Both the position numbers and the translations under genes were made by a program. Under the pieces are notes generated by a model. It worked only from the letters and a program-made list of their open reading frames with translations. It was not told the DNA's origin and did not search any database. Positions 1-11,437 of a stretch of DNA of 64,000 nucleotides are shown here, piece by piece. Source of the DNA: Vibrio sp. CAU 1672 (lineage in GTDB: Bacteria; Pseudomonadota; Gammaproteobacteria; Enterobacterales; Vibrionaceae); assembly GCF_029223195.1 (NCBI RefSeq), contig NZ_JARHUF010000018.1:17249-81248 (forward strand), written 5' to 3'. How positions within the stretch are numbered: position 1 is the stretch's first letter; every line of letters begins with the position of its first letter.

Positions 1-844
1 ATATATCGGTTATGGGGATGCTGGAGTCGATGACGACATTTTCGTTTCTTACCATCCGGAAATTGAGTTACTCGACAATGGGATGTTTAAATACCATGTC
101 GATTTTGAGCAGCTAAAAATTGATGACTCCATCGCGGCGATCTGTGCTTCACGCCCAACCAATCCAACCGGCAACGTGTTAACCGATGATGAAATCCGTA
201 AACTGGATCAGCTGGCACGTCAGCACAACATTCCGCTGATCATCGACAATGCGTACGGCCTGCCGTTCCCGAATATTATTTTTGAGGATGTGGCCCCCTT
301 CTGGAATGAAAACACCATTCTGTGTATGAGCCTGTCAAAACTGGGCCTGCCGGGGGTACGTTGTGGGATTGTGATTGCCAGTGAGGCGATCACCCAGGCG
401 CTATCCAACATGAATGGCATTATCAGCCTGGCGCCGGGCAGTGTCGGCCCGGCAATCGCTCACCATATCATTAGTCAGGGTGATCTGCTGAAACTCAGTT
501 CAGAGGTAATTAAGCCGTTCTATCAGCAGAAGTCACAGCGCGCGGTCGACCTGCTGCAACAGGCGATCACCGATGAGCGATTCCGCATTCACAAACCAGA
601 AGGCGCTATCTTCTTGTGGCTATGGTTTGATGAGCTGCCGATCACCACCATGGAGCTGTATCAGCGCCTGAAAGCGCGTGGCGTATTGATTGTTCCGGGT
701 GAATACTTCTTTATCGGTCAAGAAGATGATTGGGAGCACGCCCATCAATGCCTGCGCATGAACTACGTTCAAGATGATCAGCGGATGCAACAAGGCATTG
801 CGATAATCGCCGAAGAGGTTGCCAAGGCTTACCAGCAAGCCTGA
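1..844 (+). CDS. avtA: valine-pyruvate aminotransferase, 3' part
   Basis: The reading frame is open from base 2 to the stop at 842-844, giving 280 codons of C-terminal sequence; the start lies outside the window. It looks like AvtA, a fold-type I PLP aminotransferase of about 417 residues that makes valine and alanine from their keto acids in the cytoplasm. Visible are the NPTGN motif of the cofactor site, an IIDNAYG stretch whose Asp would contact the pyridine nitrogen, and SLSKLGLPGVR, which holds the Schiff-base lysine and the phosphate-binding arginine. Family assignment is firm; the exact substrate is inferred from overall similarity. It ends at a bidirectional hairpin shared with ibpA. 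Confidence 0.85.
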   Translation, partial: YIGYGDAGVDDDIFVSYHPEIELLDNGMFKYHVDFEQLKIDDSIAAICASRPTNPTGNVLTDDEIRKLDQLARQHNIPLIIDNAYGLPFPNIIFEDVAPFWNENTILCMSLSKLGLPGVRCGIVIASEAITQALSNMNGIISLAPGSVGPAIAHHIISQGDLLKLSSEVIKPFYQQKSQRAVDLLQQAITDERFRIHKPEGAIFLWLWFDELPITTMELYQRLKARGVLIVPGEYFFIGQEDDWEHAHQCLRMNYVQDDQRMQQGIAIIAEEVAKAYQQA

Positions 845-855
845 CCATCAACCAC

Positions 856-890
856 AAAAAAGAGCGCCTTAGGCGCTCTTTCACTCTTTA
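856..890. terminator. bidirectional terminator between avtA and ibpA
   Basis: An inverted repeat AGAGCGCC (861-868) and GGCGCTCT (872-879) encloses a 3-nt loop. It has an A-run before it and a T-rich run after it, so it can stop avtA on the plus strand and ibpA on the minus strand. Confidence 0.85.
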
Positions 891-903
891 TTGTTGCTCG
901 TGA

Positions 904-1341
904 TCACTTATTCTCAATCAGCTTACTGCCGTTAATCTCGATTTTCCGTGGCTGCATCGCTTCGGGAATTTCACGCTCCAGATCGATATGGAGCAAGCCA
1001 TTTTCCATACTGGCACCAATCACTTTGACGTAATCCGCCAACTGGAATTTGCGTTCAAAGTCGCGTTCGGCAATCCCCTGGTAAACGTAACTCTTGCCTT
1101 CATCGGCTTTGCGCTCACCTTTGACGATCAGGGTATTTTCTTTCTGGGTCAGATCCAACTGCTCTTCAGCAAAACCCGCCACAGCCATTGTAATGCGGTA
1201 ATGGTTGTCGTCCTGCTGCTCGATGTTGTACGGAGGGTAACCACCGGAGCTATTCTTCGCTGCCGATGTTTCCATCATATTAAACAGACGATCAAAGCCG
1301 ATTGCGTTGCGGTATAAAGGAGTGAAATCTACAGTTCTCAT
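904..1341 (-). CDS. ibpA: small heat shock protein IbpA
   Basis: A 145-residue alpha-crystallin-type chaperone that binds misfolded proteins and inclusion bodies in the cytoplasm and hands them to ClpB/DnaK. The N-terminus ([11 protein letters not shown], then IGFDRLFN) and the core ([39 protein letters not shown]) follow enterobacterial IbpA closely. The open frame extends 29 codons upstream, but that part is the regulatory leader. Two adjacent ATG codons (1344 and 1341) sit behind an AGAGGA ribosome site; the second has the better spacing and matches the family start. No second copy (ibpB) lies beside it. The leader and promoter indicate control by sigma-32 and by temperature at translation. 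Confidence 0.95.
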   Translation of the reverse strand: MRTVDFTPLYRNAIGFDRLFNMMETSAAKNSSGGYPPYNIEQQDDNHYRITMAVAGFAEEQLDLTQKENTLIVKGERKADEGKSYVYQGIAERDFERKFQLADYVKVIGASMENGLLHIDLEREIPEAMQPRKIEINGSKLIENK

Positions 1342-1412
1342 CATGCTATCCTCTTTGTAAGCAATAGTCTTAGCCGTGAGTTTCCCAAGAAGCGTATCTC
1401 TTCGGCGGCTAA
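1342..1412 (-). promoter_or_regulatory. ROSE-like RNA thermometer in the ibpA leader
   Basis: On the transcribed (minus) strand the leader can fold into an outer stem TTAGCCG (1406-1412) with CGGCTAA (1370-1376). This encloses a hairpin with GAAG and CTTC arms (1389-1403). Next to the start codon, TTGCT (1360-1364) faces the ribosome site AGAGGA (1349-1354), which is the U(U/C)GCU anti-Shine-Dalgarno arrangement of ROSE elements. ROSE thermometers are established for small heat shock genes in proteobacteria. The fold was drawn by eye and not computed. Confidence 0.7.
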
Positions 1413-1450
1413 GTGATTCAACGACCATTCCACAGGCGACAGACTCAGGG

Positions 1451-1476
1451 ACATGGGATTGAATTCAGGTTTTAAG
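1451..1476 (-). promoter_or_regulatory. sigma-32-type promoter of ibpA
   Basis: Read on the minus strand, CTTAAAA (1470-1476) and CCCATGT (about 1451-1457) lie roughly 12 bases apart. This resembles the heat-shock consensus CTTGAAA, 11-15 bases, CCCCATNT. It lies about 110 bases upstream of the ibpA start, which leaves room for the structured leader. Confidence 0.6.
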
Positions 1477-1660
1477 TGTGTGCTGCCAAAGCCATCCTCA
1501 AAAGAGCGATGCTTCTGATCAGCGATTTCAGAGGTGCTGTTCTTCTAGTCTCTAGCAAGTCAGTCATCCTCTTCATAACTAGATATAAGGACAGGGAAAA
1601 GACCTTTCAAGGCAACGGTAGTAATTTTTTGCCGATTTTATTTTTCGATAAATTTAAAAC
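1477..1660. other. intergenic stretch between the ibpA promoter and the gyrB terminator
   Basis: Together with the ibpA leader this is about 370 bases without a supported gene. It has a short open frame on the plus strand (1476-1682), but no ribosome site, no recognisable protein, and an overlap with the gyrB terminator. I see no further element here. Confidence 0.5.
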
Positions 1661-1692
1661 AAAAAAACACCGCTACTGGTAGCGGTGTTTTT
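1661..1692. terminator. terminator of the dnaA-gyrB operon
   Basis: A perfect 10-bp inverted repeat ACACCGCTAC (1667-1676) and GTAGCGGTGT (1679-1688) is flanked by an A-run and a T-run. It lies 20 bases beyond the gyrB stop and is symmetrical, so it could also stop plus-strand transcription. Confidence 0.9.
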
Positions 1693-1712
1693 ATCAACTA
1701 TTACGCGAAAAC

Positions 1713-5223
<3,511 letters not shown>

Positions 5224-5232
5224 TCAGATGAC

Positions 5233-6333
5233 TTACAAGCGAATCGGCATCACCACATACATGGCACTGTCATCATCGGCGTTTTCAATCAACGCACTGG
5301 CGTTGGCATCGGACATCGATACCCGCACCTTATCACACCGCAGCGTATTGAGCACATCAAGCACATAGCTGACGTTGAAGCCGATTTCGATCGCATCACC
5401 TTCAAAAGTCACGTCCAGCATCTCTTCCGCTTCTTCCTGCTCTGGGTTATTGGCGGTAATGCGCATTTCGCCACCAGCCAGATTGACCCGTACACCACGG
5501 AATTTTTCATTAGAAAGAATTGCCGCGCGTGAAAAAGCCTGGCGCAGTTCATCACAGCTGGCTTCTAATGTTTTATTGGTACTTTGCGGCAGTACGCGGC
5601 GATAATCAGGGAAACGGCCATCCACCAGCTTGGAAGTAAAGGTGAAGTTGTTTACTTCAGCACGCACGTTTGAGCTGCCGATTTGCAGTACCACAGGCTG
5701 CTCTGGTGCATCCATCAGTTTAACCAGCTCGTGCACCCCCTTACGTGGCACAATGATTTGCTTTTGCGCAAACTCGGCACCCAGTTGGGTTTGCGATACC
5801 GCCATTCGATGCCCGTCGGTCGCCACGCTGCGTAGCGTAGTAGCATCGATTTCAAACAACATGCCATTGAGGTAGTAACGAACGTCTTGGTTCGCCATTG
5901 AGAACTGGGTTTTTTCGATCAGCGTACGCAGATCTGCCTGGCTCAATGACACTTCTACGTCACTTTGCCAGTCTTCGATATTCGGGAAGTCATTAGCAGG
6001 AAGCGTAGCCAGTGAGAAGCGGCTGCGGCCAGAACGCACCTGAACGCGATCGCCTTCTAATACAAAAGTGATGATCGCATCATCCGGCAAGCCACGGCAG
6101 ATATCGAGAAACTTACGCGAAGGAACGGTAATGCTGCCCGTTTCACAATCCCCTTCCAGCGTCACTTTACTCACCAACTCCACTTCCAAATCGGTCGCGG
6201 TCATCGATAACACGTTCTCTTCGACTTTGATCAGTAAGTTGCCCAAAATCGGCAGAGTCGGCCGGCCCCCCAGGGCGCCGGATACCTGTTGCAGAGGTTT
6301 GATTAAATGACTACGTTCAATGGTAAATTTCAT
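5233..6333 (-). CDS. dnaN: DNA polymerase III sliding clamp (beta subunit)
   Basis: A 366-residue protein, the same length as E. coli beta. It forms a head-to-tail dimeric ring that tethers polymerase III and many repair proteins to DNA. The three clamp domains run through without a break. GRPTLPILGNLLI opens domain 1, and the C-terminal YVVMPIRL contributes to the partner-binding pocket. It starts 63 bases after the dnaA stop and ends 9 bases before recF. Confidence 0.98.
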   Translation of the reverse strand: MKFTIERSHLIKPLQQVSGALGGRPTLPILGNLLIKVEENVLSMTATDLEVELVSKVTLEGDCETGSITVPSRKFLDICRGLPDDAIITFVLEGDRVQVRSGRSRFSLATLPANDFPNIEDWQSDVEVSLSQADLRTLIEKTQFSMANQDVRYYLNGMLFEIDATTLRSVATDGHRMAVSQTQLGAEFAQKQIIVPRKGVHELVKLMDAPEQPVVLQIGSSNVRAEVNNFTFTSKLVDGRFPDYRRVLPQSTNKTLEASCDELRQAFSRAAILSNEKFRGVRVNLAGGEMRITANNPEQEEAEEMLDVTFEGDAIEIGFNVSYVLDVLNTLRCDKVRVSMSDANASALIENADDDSAMYVVMPIRL

Positions 6334-6396
6334 GCTTGGCTCTTTACGCTGTCAGCTCAATAAATGATGTGCTTAGAATCCTGTCATTCTAACCGA

Positions 6397-7803
6397 TTAC
6401 GACGACAGGGTGCGAATCAAGTTCGAGTAATCTTCTTTGATGTCGTGGCTTTCTTCACGTAACTGCTCAATCTTGCGACAAGCATGCAGTACTGTGGTGT
6501 GGTCACGGCCACCAAAGGCATCACCGATTTCCGGCAAGCTGTGGTTGGTGAGCTCTTTGGCCAACGCCATCGCCAGCTGACGAGGACGCGCAACCGAGCG
6601 TGAGCGACGCTTAGACAGCAGATCCGCCACTTTGATTTTGTAGTACTCCGCCACCGTCTTTTGAATATTATCGATAGTCACCAGCTTCTCTTGTAGCGCC
6701 AGCAGGTCGCGCAGCGCTTCGCGGACAAAATCGATCGTGATCGGACGGCCGGTAAAGTTGGCGTTGGCGATAACGCGGTTCAGAGCACCTTCCAACTCAC
6801 GCACATTGGAACGCAGGCGTTTGGCAATAAAAAACGCCACTTCGTCCGCCAGGTGGATCTGGTGATCCTCGGCCTTTTTCATCAAAATGGCCACGCGCGT
6901 TTCCAGCTCTGGTGGCTCGATCGCCACTGTCAGACCCCAACCGAAGCGGGACTTAAGGCGATCTTCAACCCCGCTGATCTCTTTTGGATAACGATCTGAA
7001 GTAAGAATGATCTGTTGATTTCCTTCCAGCAGCGCGTTGAAGGTATGGAAGAACTCTTCCTGTGAGCGTTCTTTGTTGGCAAAGAACTGGATGTCATCGA
7101 TCAGCAGCGCATCAACACTGCGATAGTAACGTTTAAACTCTTCAATCGCATTGTTTTGCAGCGCTTTCACCATATCCTGAACAAACCGCTCAGAGTGCAT
7201 GTACACCACTTTAGCGTTGGGATTGTTATCCACAATCGCGTTACCCACCGCATGCAGCAAGTGAGTTTTACCCAGGCCGGTACCACCGTACAGGAACAGT
7301 GGGTTATAAGCTGCACCCGGGTTATCCGATACCTGTCGAGCGGCCGCCAGGCCCAGCTGGTTGGACTTACCTTCGACAAAGTTATTGAACTTGTGTTTTG
7401 GGTTGACGTTCGAGCGATGGTTGATGTTCGCAATCGCCTGAGCGTCGTCATCCCAGGTTTTGTGCACCGGCTTGCGTGCCTGCAGTTGTGCTGGCGCCGA
7501 AGATTCTGCCGCCACATCTGCCGGCGTGCGTGTCGGTGCCGGTTTGGGGGCGACAACAGGGCGACTGCCCACTTCAAAGCGCAGGTTGGGGACATCATTA
7601 CCGCAATATTCCTGCAATAAGCGGGTAATACTGTTGAGGTACTTGTCGCGAACCCAGTCCAACACGAACCGGTTCGGAGCGAACAGAGTGAGCGTATTGT
7701 CATTGAGCTCCGCTTGTAACGGACGAACCCACATGCTGAATTCTGTAGCTGGTAGCTCTTCTTGAAGCTGCTGCAAACATTGCAACCAAAGCGAAGATGA
7801 CAC
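6397..7803 (-). CDS. dnaA: chromosomal replication initiator DnaA
   Basis: A 468-residue AAA+ initiator that binds DnaA boxes at oriC and opens the origin. Domain I (about residues 1-85) begins SSSLWLQCL, followed by a variable proline- and alanine-rich linker. The AAA+ core has Walker A GGTGLGKT at 173-180 and Walker [11 protein letters not shown]. The C-terminal DNA-binding domain carries [15 protein letters not shown]. It is the first gene of the minus-strand operon. Its upstream region has DnaA-box-like sites and many GATC sites, consistent with autoregulation and Dam/SeqA control. oriC itself is 7.3 kb away. Confidence 0.98.
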   Translation of the reverse strand: MSSSLWLQCLQQLQEELPATEFSMWVRPLQAELNDNTLTLFAPNRFVLDWVRDKYLNSITRLLQEYCGNDVPNLRFEVGSRPVVAPKPAPTRTPADVAAESSAPAQLQARKPVHKTWDDDAQAIANINHRSNVNPKHKFNNFVEGKSNQLGLAAARQVSDNPGAAYNPLFLYGGTGLGKTHLLHAVGNAIVDNNPNAKVVYMHSERFVQDMVKALQNNAIEEFKRYYRSVDALLIDDIQFFANKERSQEEFFHTFNALLEGNQQIILTSDRYPKEISGVEDRLKSRFGWGLTVAIEPPELETRVAILMKKAEDHQIHLADEVAFFIAKRLRSNVRELEGALNRVIANANFTGRPITIDFVREALRDLLALQEKLVTIDNIQKTVAEYYKIKVADLLSKRRSRSVARPRQLAMALAKELTNHSLPEIGDAFGGRDHTTVLHACRKIEQLREESHDIKEDYSNLIRTLSS

Positions 7804-8110
7804 GGTGCCCCCACTGAGTATTTGAGTAATCGGAAAAGACTGGCAATTTTACCTGTTGATAACCAAGATCGCCAGCAAATGATCGACGATCCAGTGAATA
7901 AGATCCAAGTTATTCACAATTATTCCGCCTAACTTAGCGAGATCAGCACACCTTGCCCCAAAATTGCCCACAAAAAGATCCACATTAGGGCAAAATCCAG
8001 CGGATCGACAAGCTGGTGATAACTCTGTGAATGAAATTCTGCTCCGCCGGTCAAAGGATCGTTTTATCCACGATCTGAGTACCGCGGAATCCCCATTCCA
8101 TCGCTCACAT
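7804..8110 (-). promoter_or_regulatory. dnaA: dnaA upstream regulatory region, GATC-dense, with DnaA-box-like sites
   Basis: Nine GATC sites occur in about 210 bases (starting at 7867, 7881, 7888, 7902, 7941, 7977, 8003, 8057 and 8072), against about one expected by chance. DnaA-box-like 9-mers are TTATTCACA (7910-7918), TTATCCACG (8064-8072) and TGTTGATAA (7854-7862). I could not fix the -35 and -10 boxes. The layout fits DnaA autoregulation and methylation-dependent sequestration as known at the E. coli dnaA promoter. Confidence 0.65.
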
Positions 8111-8217
8111 TTCACACCATCTTATTCCGATGAGAACTAGGTTATTGCTCTTGGTTATTTATCTAATTGAGTGGACTAACAGTAATATTTCTCGCTATCA
8201 AAGAGTGGAGATGTATT

Positions 8218-8964
8218 ATGAAAAACTGGATCAAGGTTGCATTCGCAGCCATTGCGCTATCTGCGGCCACGGTTCAAGCCGCCACCGAGGTAAAGGTCGG
8301 CATGTCAGGTCGTTACTTCCCGTTCACCTTCGTCAAGCAAGATAAACTGCAGGGTTTCGAAGTGGATATGTGGGACGAAATCGGCAGACGCAATGACTAC
8401 AACATCGAATACGTCACGGCAAACTTTTCTGGTTTATTCGGTTTGCTGGAAACCGGCCGCATCGATACCATTTCAAATCAAATCACCATGACCGATGCAC
8501 GCAAAGCTAAGTACTTGTTCGCCGCCCCGTATGTGGTCGACGGTGCACAAATTACGGTACGGAAAGGTAATAACAGCATCAATGGCGTGGAAGACCTGAC
8601 TGGCAAAACCGTCGCGGTAAACCTCGGCTCGAACTTTGAGCAACTGTTACGCGAGCATGACAAAGACGGCAAGATCAACATCAAAACCTATGAAACCGGC
8701 ATTGAGCACGATGTCGCACTGGGGCGTGTCGACGCATTTGTGATGGATCGCCTGTCGGCCCTGGAACTGATCAAAAAAACCGGTTTGCCACTGCAACTGG
8801 CGGGTGAACCATTTGAGACCATTGAAAATGCCTGGCCTTTCCTTGATAACGAAAACGGCCGCAAGCTGCAGGCGGAAGTCAATCAAGCCCTGGCCGAGAT
8901 GCGTGCTGACGGCACCGTAGAAAAAATCTCGGTCAAATGGTTTGGCGCAGACATCAGCAAATAA
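8218..8964 (+). CDS. polar amino-acid ABC transporter, periplasmic binding protein
   Basis: A 248-residue SBP_bac_3 family protein with a signal peptide (MKNWIKVAFA..., likely cleaved after VQA at residue 21). Family features are PFTFVKQDKLQGFEVDMWDEI for ligand contact (16 of these residues are typical of the fold), ITMTDARKAKYLFAAPY, and GSNFEQLL in the second lobe. It resembles cystine or other polar amino-acid binding proteins, but the ligand cannot be set from sequence. The open frame extends 17 codons upstream; the ATG at 8218 is chosen because the signal peptide starts there and GGAG lies just before it. The permease and ATPase follow on the same strand. Confidence 0.88.
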   Translation: MKNWIKVAFAAIALSAATVQAATEVKVGMSGRYFPFTFVKQDKLQGFEVDMWDEIGRRNDYNIEYVTANFSGLFGLLETGRIDTISNQITMTDARKAKYLFAAPYVVDGAQITVRKGNNSINGVEDLTGKTVAVNLGSNFEQLLREHDKDGKINIKTYETGIEHDVALGRVDAFVMDRLSALELIKKTGLPLQLAGEPFETIENAWPFLDNENGRKLQAEVNQALAEMRADGTVEKISVKWFGADISK

Positions 8965-8977
8965 CGATGGCTCACAA

Positions 8978-9055
8978 AGGGTATTGAACGCTAAGTTGAA
9001 TACCCTGTTTCGGTATTAACGCTAAGGTGGAACGTTCAGTCCACCTTTTCTTGTC
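8978..9055 (+). terminator. two intercistronic hairpins, possible partial terminator
   Basis: The first hairpin is AGGGTATT (8978-8985) with AATACCCT (8999-9006). The second is AAGGTGGA (9024-9031) with TCCACCTT (9040-9047), followed by TTTCTTGTCT. They sit between the binding-protein gene and its permease gene, where such structures commonly lower downstream expression or protect the upstream mRNA end. Confidence 0.65.
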
Positions 9056-9069
9056 TCTAGGTAAGTGGT

Positions 9070-9741
9070 ATGGGATTTGATTTAAATTACATGTTAGAGC
9101 TGCTGCCAATACTGCTTAAGTATCTTGGCACCACGATGGAAATGGCCATCTGGGGGTTGGTCTTTTCGCTGATATTAGCTATCGCCTTAGCCAATATCCG
9201 TGTATTTAAGCTGCCTGTTCTCGATCAGCTGAGCCAGCTGTACATCAGTTTTTTCCGCGGCACCCCACTGCTGGTACAGCTGTTTCTGCTGTATTACGGT
9301 TTACCGCAAATTTTCCCGATCATGGTTGGTATTGACGCCTTTTCAGCTGCGGTGATCGGCCTGACCTTGCATTTTGCTGCCTATATGGCCGAAAGCATCC
9401 GCGCCGCCATTATCGGTATTGACCGCAGCCAGATGGAAGCCAGTTTATCGGTCGGCATGACCACCGCTCAGGCGATGCGCCGGGTGATTTTACCTCAGGC
9501 TACCCGTGTGGCGTTGCCGTCGCTGATGAACTACTTCATTGATATGATTAAATCCACCTCGCTGGCCTTTACCCTGGGTGTAGCCGAAATCATGGCCAAA
9601 GCGCAAATGGAAGCCTCATCCAGCTTCCGCTTCTTTGAAGCCTTTTTAGCCGTGGCGCTGATTTACTGGGGTGTGGTGGTTATCCTGACCCGGGTGCAAC
9701 TTTGGGCAGAAGCGAAACTGAATAAGGCCTACGTACGATGA
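9070..9741 (+). CDS. polar amino-acid ABC transporter, permease
   Basis: A 223-residue inner-membrane protein of the HisMQ/GlnP permease family. It has about five hydrophobic segments and the conserved cytoplasmic EAA loop ([22 protein letters not shown] region) that docks on the ATPase. [19 protein letters not shown] is the usual family stretch after the second membrane segment. Its stop overlaps the ATPase start by 4 bases (ATGA), which suggests translational coupling. Only one permease gene is present, so the transporter would carry a homodimeric channel. Confidence 0.9.
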   Translation: MGFDLNYMLELLPILLKYLGTTMEMAIWGLVFSLILAIALANIRVFKLPVLDQLSQLYISFFRGTPLLVQLFLLYYGLPQIFPIMVGIDAFSAAVIGLTLHFAAYMAESIRAAIIGIDRSQMEASLSVGMTTAQAMRRVILPQATRVALPSLMNYFIDMIKSTSLAFTLGVAEIMAKAQMEASSSFRFFEAFLAVALIYWGVVVILTRVQLWAEAKLNKAYVR

Positions 9742-10478
9742 TCAAATTAGAAAATATCCACAAGCGCTTTGGCGATAGCGAAGTTCTGAAAGGCATTGAT
9801 CTCGAGATCAAACAAGGTGAGATCATCGTGATTATCGGCTCCAGCGGAACCGGTAAGTCCACCTTACTACGTACCGTGAACTTCCTCGAGCAAGCCGACC
9901 AGGGGCGTATCACCATTGATAACATCTCGGTAGATACACAAAAGCATACCAAGGCCGAAGTTTTGGCTCTACGCCGCCGTACCGGCTTTGTATTCCAGAA
10001 CTATGCCCTGTTTGCCCATCTGACCGCACGGCAAAACATCGCCGAAGGCTTGATCACCGTGCGCGGCTGGAAAAAAACCGACGCCCTGACACACGCGCAA
10101 CATATCCTGGATGACATCGGCTTGAGCGATAAAGGTGACAGCTACCCCGCCGCCCTGTCTGGTGGCCAGCAACAACGGGTCGGTATCGGCCGCGCTATGG
10201 CCCTGCAACCCGAGCTACTGCTGTTCGATGAGCCGACCTCGGCCCTGGATCCAGAATGGGTCGGGGAAGTGCTGGCGCTGATGAAAAAGCTCGCCACCCA
10301 GCACCAGACGATGCTGGTGGTCACTCATGAAATGCAGTTCGCCAAAGAAGTGGCCGATCGAGTGATCTTCATGGCCGAGGGCAACATTGTCGAACAGGGT
10401 TCTCCACAAGATATCTTTGATAATCCACAGGATCCTCGACTAAAGAAATTCCTCAACCAAGTGGGAATAGAGCAATGA
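9738..10478 (+). CDS. polar amino-acid ABC transporter, ATP-binding protein
   Basis: A 246-residue ABC ATPase that energises import. Walker [10 protein letters not shown] is at residues 34-42, Q-loop FQNYALFAH follows, then the signature [16 protein letters not shown] and Walker [15 protein letters not shown] with the catalytic Glu, and the switch His in VVTHEM. Top similarity is to GlnQ/TcyN-type polar amino-acid importers. It overlaps the permease by 4 bases and ends in a palindromic terminator. Confidence 0.92.
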   Translation: MIKLENIHKRFGDSEVLKGIDLEIKQGEIIVIIGSSGTGKSTLLRTVNFLEQADQGRITIDNISVDTQKHTKAEVLALRRRTGFVFQNYALFAHLTARQNIAEGLITVRGWKKTDALTHAQHILDDIGLSDKGDSYPAALSGGQQQRVGIGRAMALQPELLLFDEPTSALDPEWVGEVLALMKKLATQHQTMLVVTHEMQFAKEVADRVIFMAEGNIVEQGSPQDIFDNPQDPRLKKFLNQVGIEQ

Positions 10479-10486
10479 TCAAACAT

Positions 10487-10514
10487 AAGGATCGATCGAT
10501 CCTTGAGATTTTGC
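10487..10514 (+). terminator. palindrome and likely terminator of the ABC transporter operon
   Basis: An 18-bp perfect palindrome AAGGATCGATCGATCCTT (10487-10504) is followed by GAGATTTTG. It holds three GATC sites. The T-tract is short, so termination may be partial. Confidence 0.55.
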
Positions 10515-10562
10515 TCACACTACGTATAATCGCCCGGCCGGAATATCATCCACATTGAGTCA

Positions 10563-10591
10563 TTGACACAAATTGTGAGTGTGATTACAAT
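10563..10591 (+). promoter_or_regulatory. sigma-70 promoter of rpmH-rnpA
   Basis: TTGACA (10563-10568) and TACAAT (10586-10591) are separated by 17 bases, followed by a GC-rich start region (TCCGCC). This is a strong near-consensus promoter placed about 110 bases before the rpmH start. Confidence 0.85.
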
Positions 10592-10609
10592 TCCGCCTCT
10601 TTGTTGAGA

Positions 10610-10660
10610 GGCGTCGGTGGTTTCCCTCTATATAAAGAGAGAAATAATATCGCCCACGCC
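10610..10660 (+). other. structured 5' leader of rpmH mRNA
   Basis: Inside the leader, GGCGT (10610-10614) can pair with ACGCC (10656-10660). An inner stem TTTCCCTCT (10621-10629) with AGAGAGAAA (10636-10644) has a single mismatch. No known regulator is recognised; the fold was drawn by eye. Confidence 0.45.
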
Positions 10661-10706
10661 GGGTTAACCAAGAACCTAAAACTACTGATCAGTAAAGGTA
10701 ATTATC

Positions 10707-10841
10707 ATGAAACGCACTTTTCAACCTTCAGTTCTAAAGCGCAAGCGTACTCACGGCTTCCGTGCTCGCATGGCAACTAAGAACGGTCGTAAAGTTATTA
10801 ACGCACGTCGTGCAAAAGGCCGTGCGCGCCTATCAAAATAA
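10707..10841 (+). CDS. rpmH: 50S ribosomal protein L34
   Basis: A 44-residue, strongly basic protein of the large ribosomal subunit. The start [14 protein letters not shown] and the repeat of Arg, Lys and Gly residues down to RARLSK are the L34 pattern, and the length is typical of Vibrio. Upstream are a strong sigma-70 promoter and a structured leader. rnpA starts 13 bases after the stop, as in almost all bacteria. Confidence 0.98.
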   Translation: MKRTFQPSVLKRKRTHGFRARMATKNGRKVINARRAKGRARLSK

Positions 10842-10854
10842 TCGCTAGTTTATT

Positions 10855-11211
10855 TTGAATACGTACGCGTTCGATCGGGAGTTACGTTTGTTAACTCCCG
10901 AACATTATCAAAACGTCTTTCAGCAAGCTCATCGAGCTGGCTCCCCTCATTTCACCATCATTGCTCGCAATAACAACCTTTCTCATCCTCGATTAGGGTT
11001 GGCAGTTCCGAAAAAGCAAATCAAAACCGCGGTAGGCCGAAATCGTTTTAAACGCTTGGCTCGTGAAAGCTTTCGTAACAAACAACATCAGCTTCCCAAT
11101 AAAGATTTTGTTGTGATTGCCAAAAAAAGCGCGCAAGATTTAAGCAATGAGGAAATTTTCAAGTTGTTTGATAAGTTATGGCAACGCCTGTCTCGCCCTT
11201 CACGTGGGTAG
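10855..11211 (+). CDS. rnpA: ribonuclease P protein component
   Basis: A 118-residue basic protein that partners the M1 RNA to trim the 5' leader of pre-tRNAs. [22 protein letters not shown] opens the protein (here cited as the RELRLLTP and FQQ...RAGSPHF patterns), and the RNR motif region [14 protein letters not shown] is intact. It uses a TTG start at 10855; no ATG or GTG fits the family N-terminus, and low-efficiency starts are common for rnpA. Its 3' end overlaps yidD by 34 bases. Confidence 0.94.
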   Translation: MNTYAFDRELRLLTPEHYQNVFQQAHRAGSPHFTIIARNNNLSHPRLGLAVPKKQIKTAVGRNRFKRLARESFRNKQHQLPNKDFVVIAKKSAQDLSNEEIFKLFDKLWQRLSRPSRG

Positions 11212-11435
11212 CCATTGGGCTAGTTTATCTTTACCGCTGGTTTATCAGTCCTCTGATTGGCCCCCGCTGCCGATTCACCCCAAGCTGCTCGACTTATGCG
11301 CTAGAAGCCTTGAGAGCTCACGGTTTTGTAAAAGGGTGTTGGTTATCAGGCAAACGTCTATTAAAATGCCACCCTTTGAATGAAGGGGGGTATGACCCCG
11401 TTCCACCAGTCCAAAAACAAGACAGAGATAAATAA
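11178..11435 (+). CDS. yidD: membrane protein insertion efficiency factor YidD
   Basis: An 85-residue protein of the YidD family. It has a hydrophobic or amphipathic N-terminus ([16 protein letters not shown]), then the signature [18 protein letters not shown] with conserved cysteines, and [15 protein letters not shown]. It is associated with the inner membrane and assists YidC-dependent insertion. It overlaps the end of rnpA by 34 bases and ends 2 bases before yidC, so the three genes are co-translated from one mRNA. Confidence 0.93.
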   Translation: MATPVSPFTWVAIGLVYLYRWFISPLIGPRCRFTPSCSTYALEALRAHGFVKGCWLSGKRLLKCHPLNEGGYDPVPPVQKQDRDK

Positions 11436-11437
11436 CG

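Noticed and set aside
1476..1682. Small plus-strand frame, or an RNA starting at TATAAG (1584) and ending at the gyrB terminator
   Set aside because: No -35 box pairs with the TATAAG, the frame overlaps the terminator hairpin, and the protein is unrecognisable.
7167..7814. 215-codon frame in another register of dnaA
   Set aside because: Same strand but a different frame from dnaA, which has complete and conserved domains.
11195..11210. CACGTG inside rnpA as a parS site
   Set aside because: Only the hexamer core and two neighbours match parS; flanks differ on both sides.
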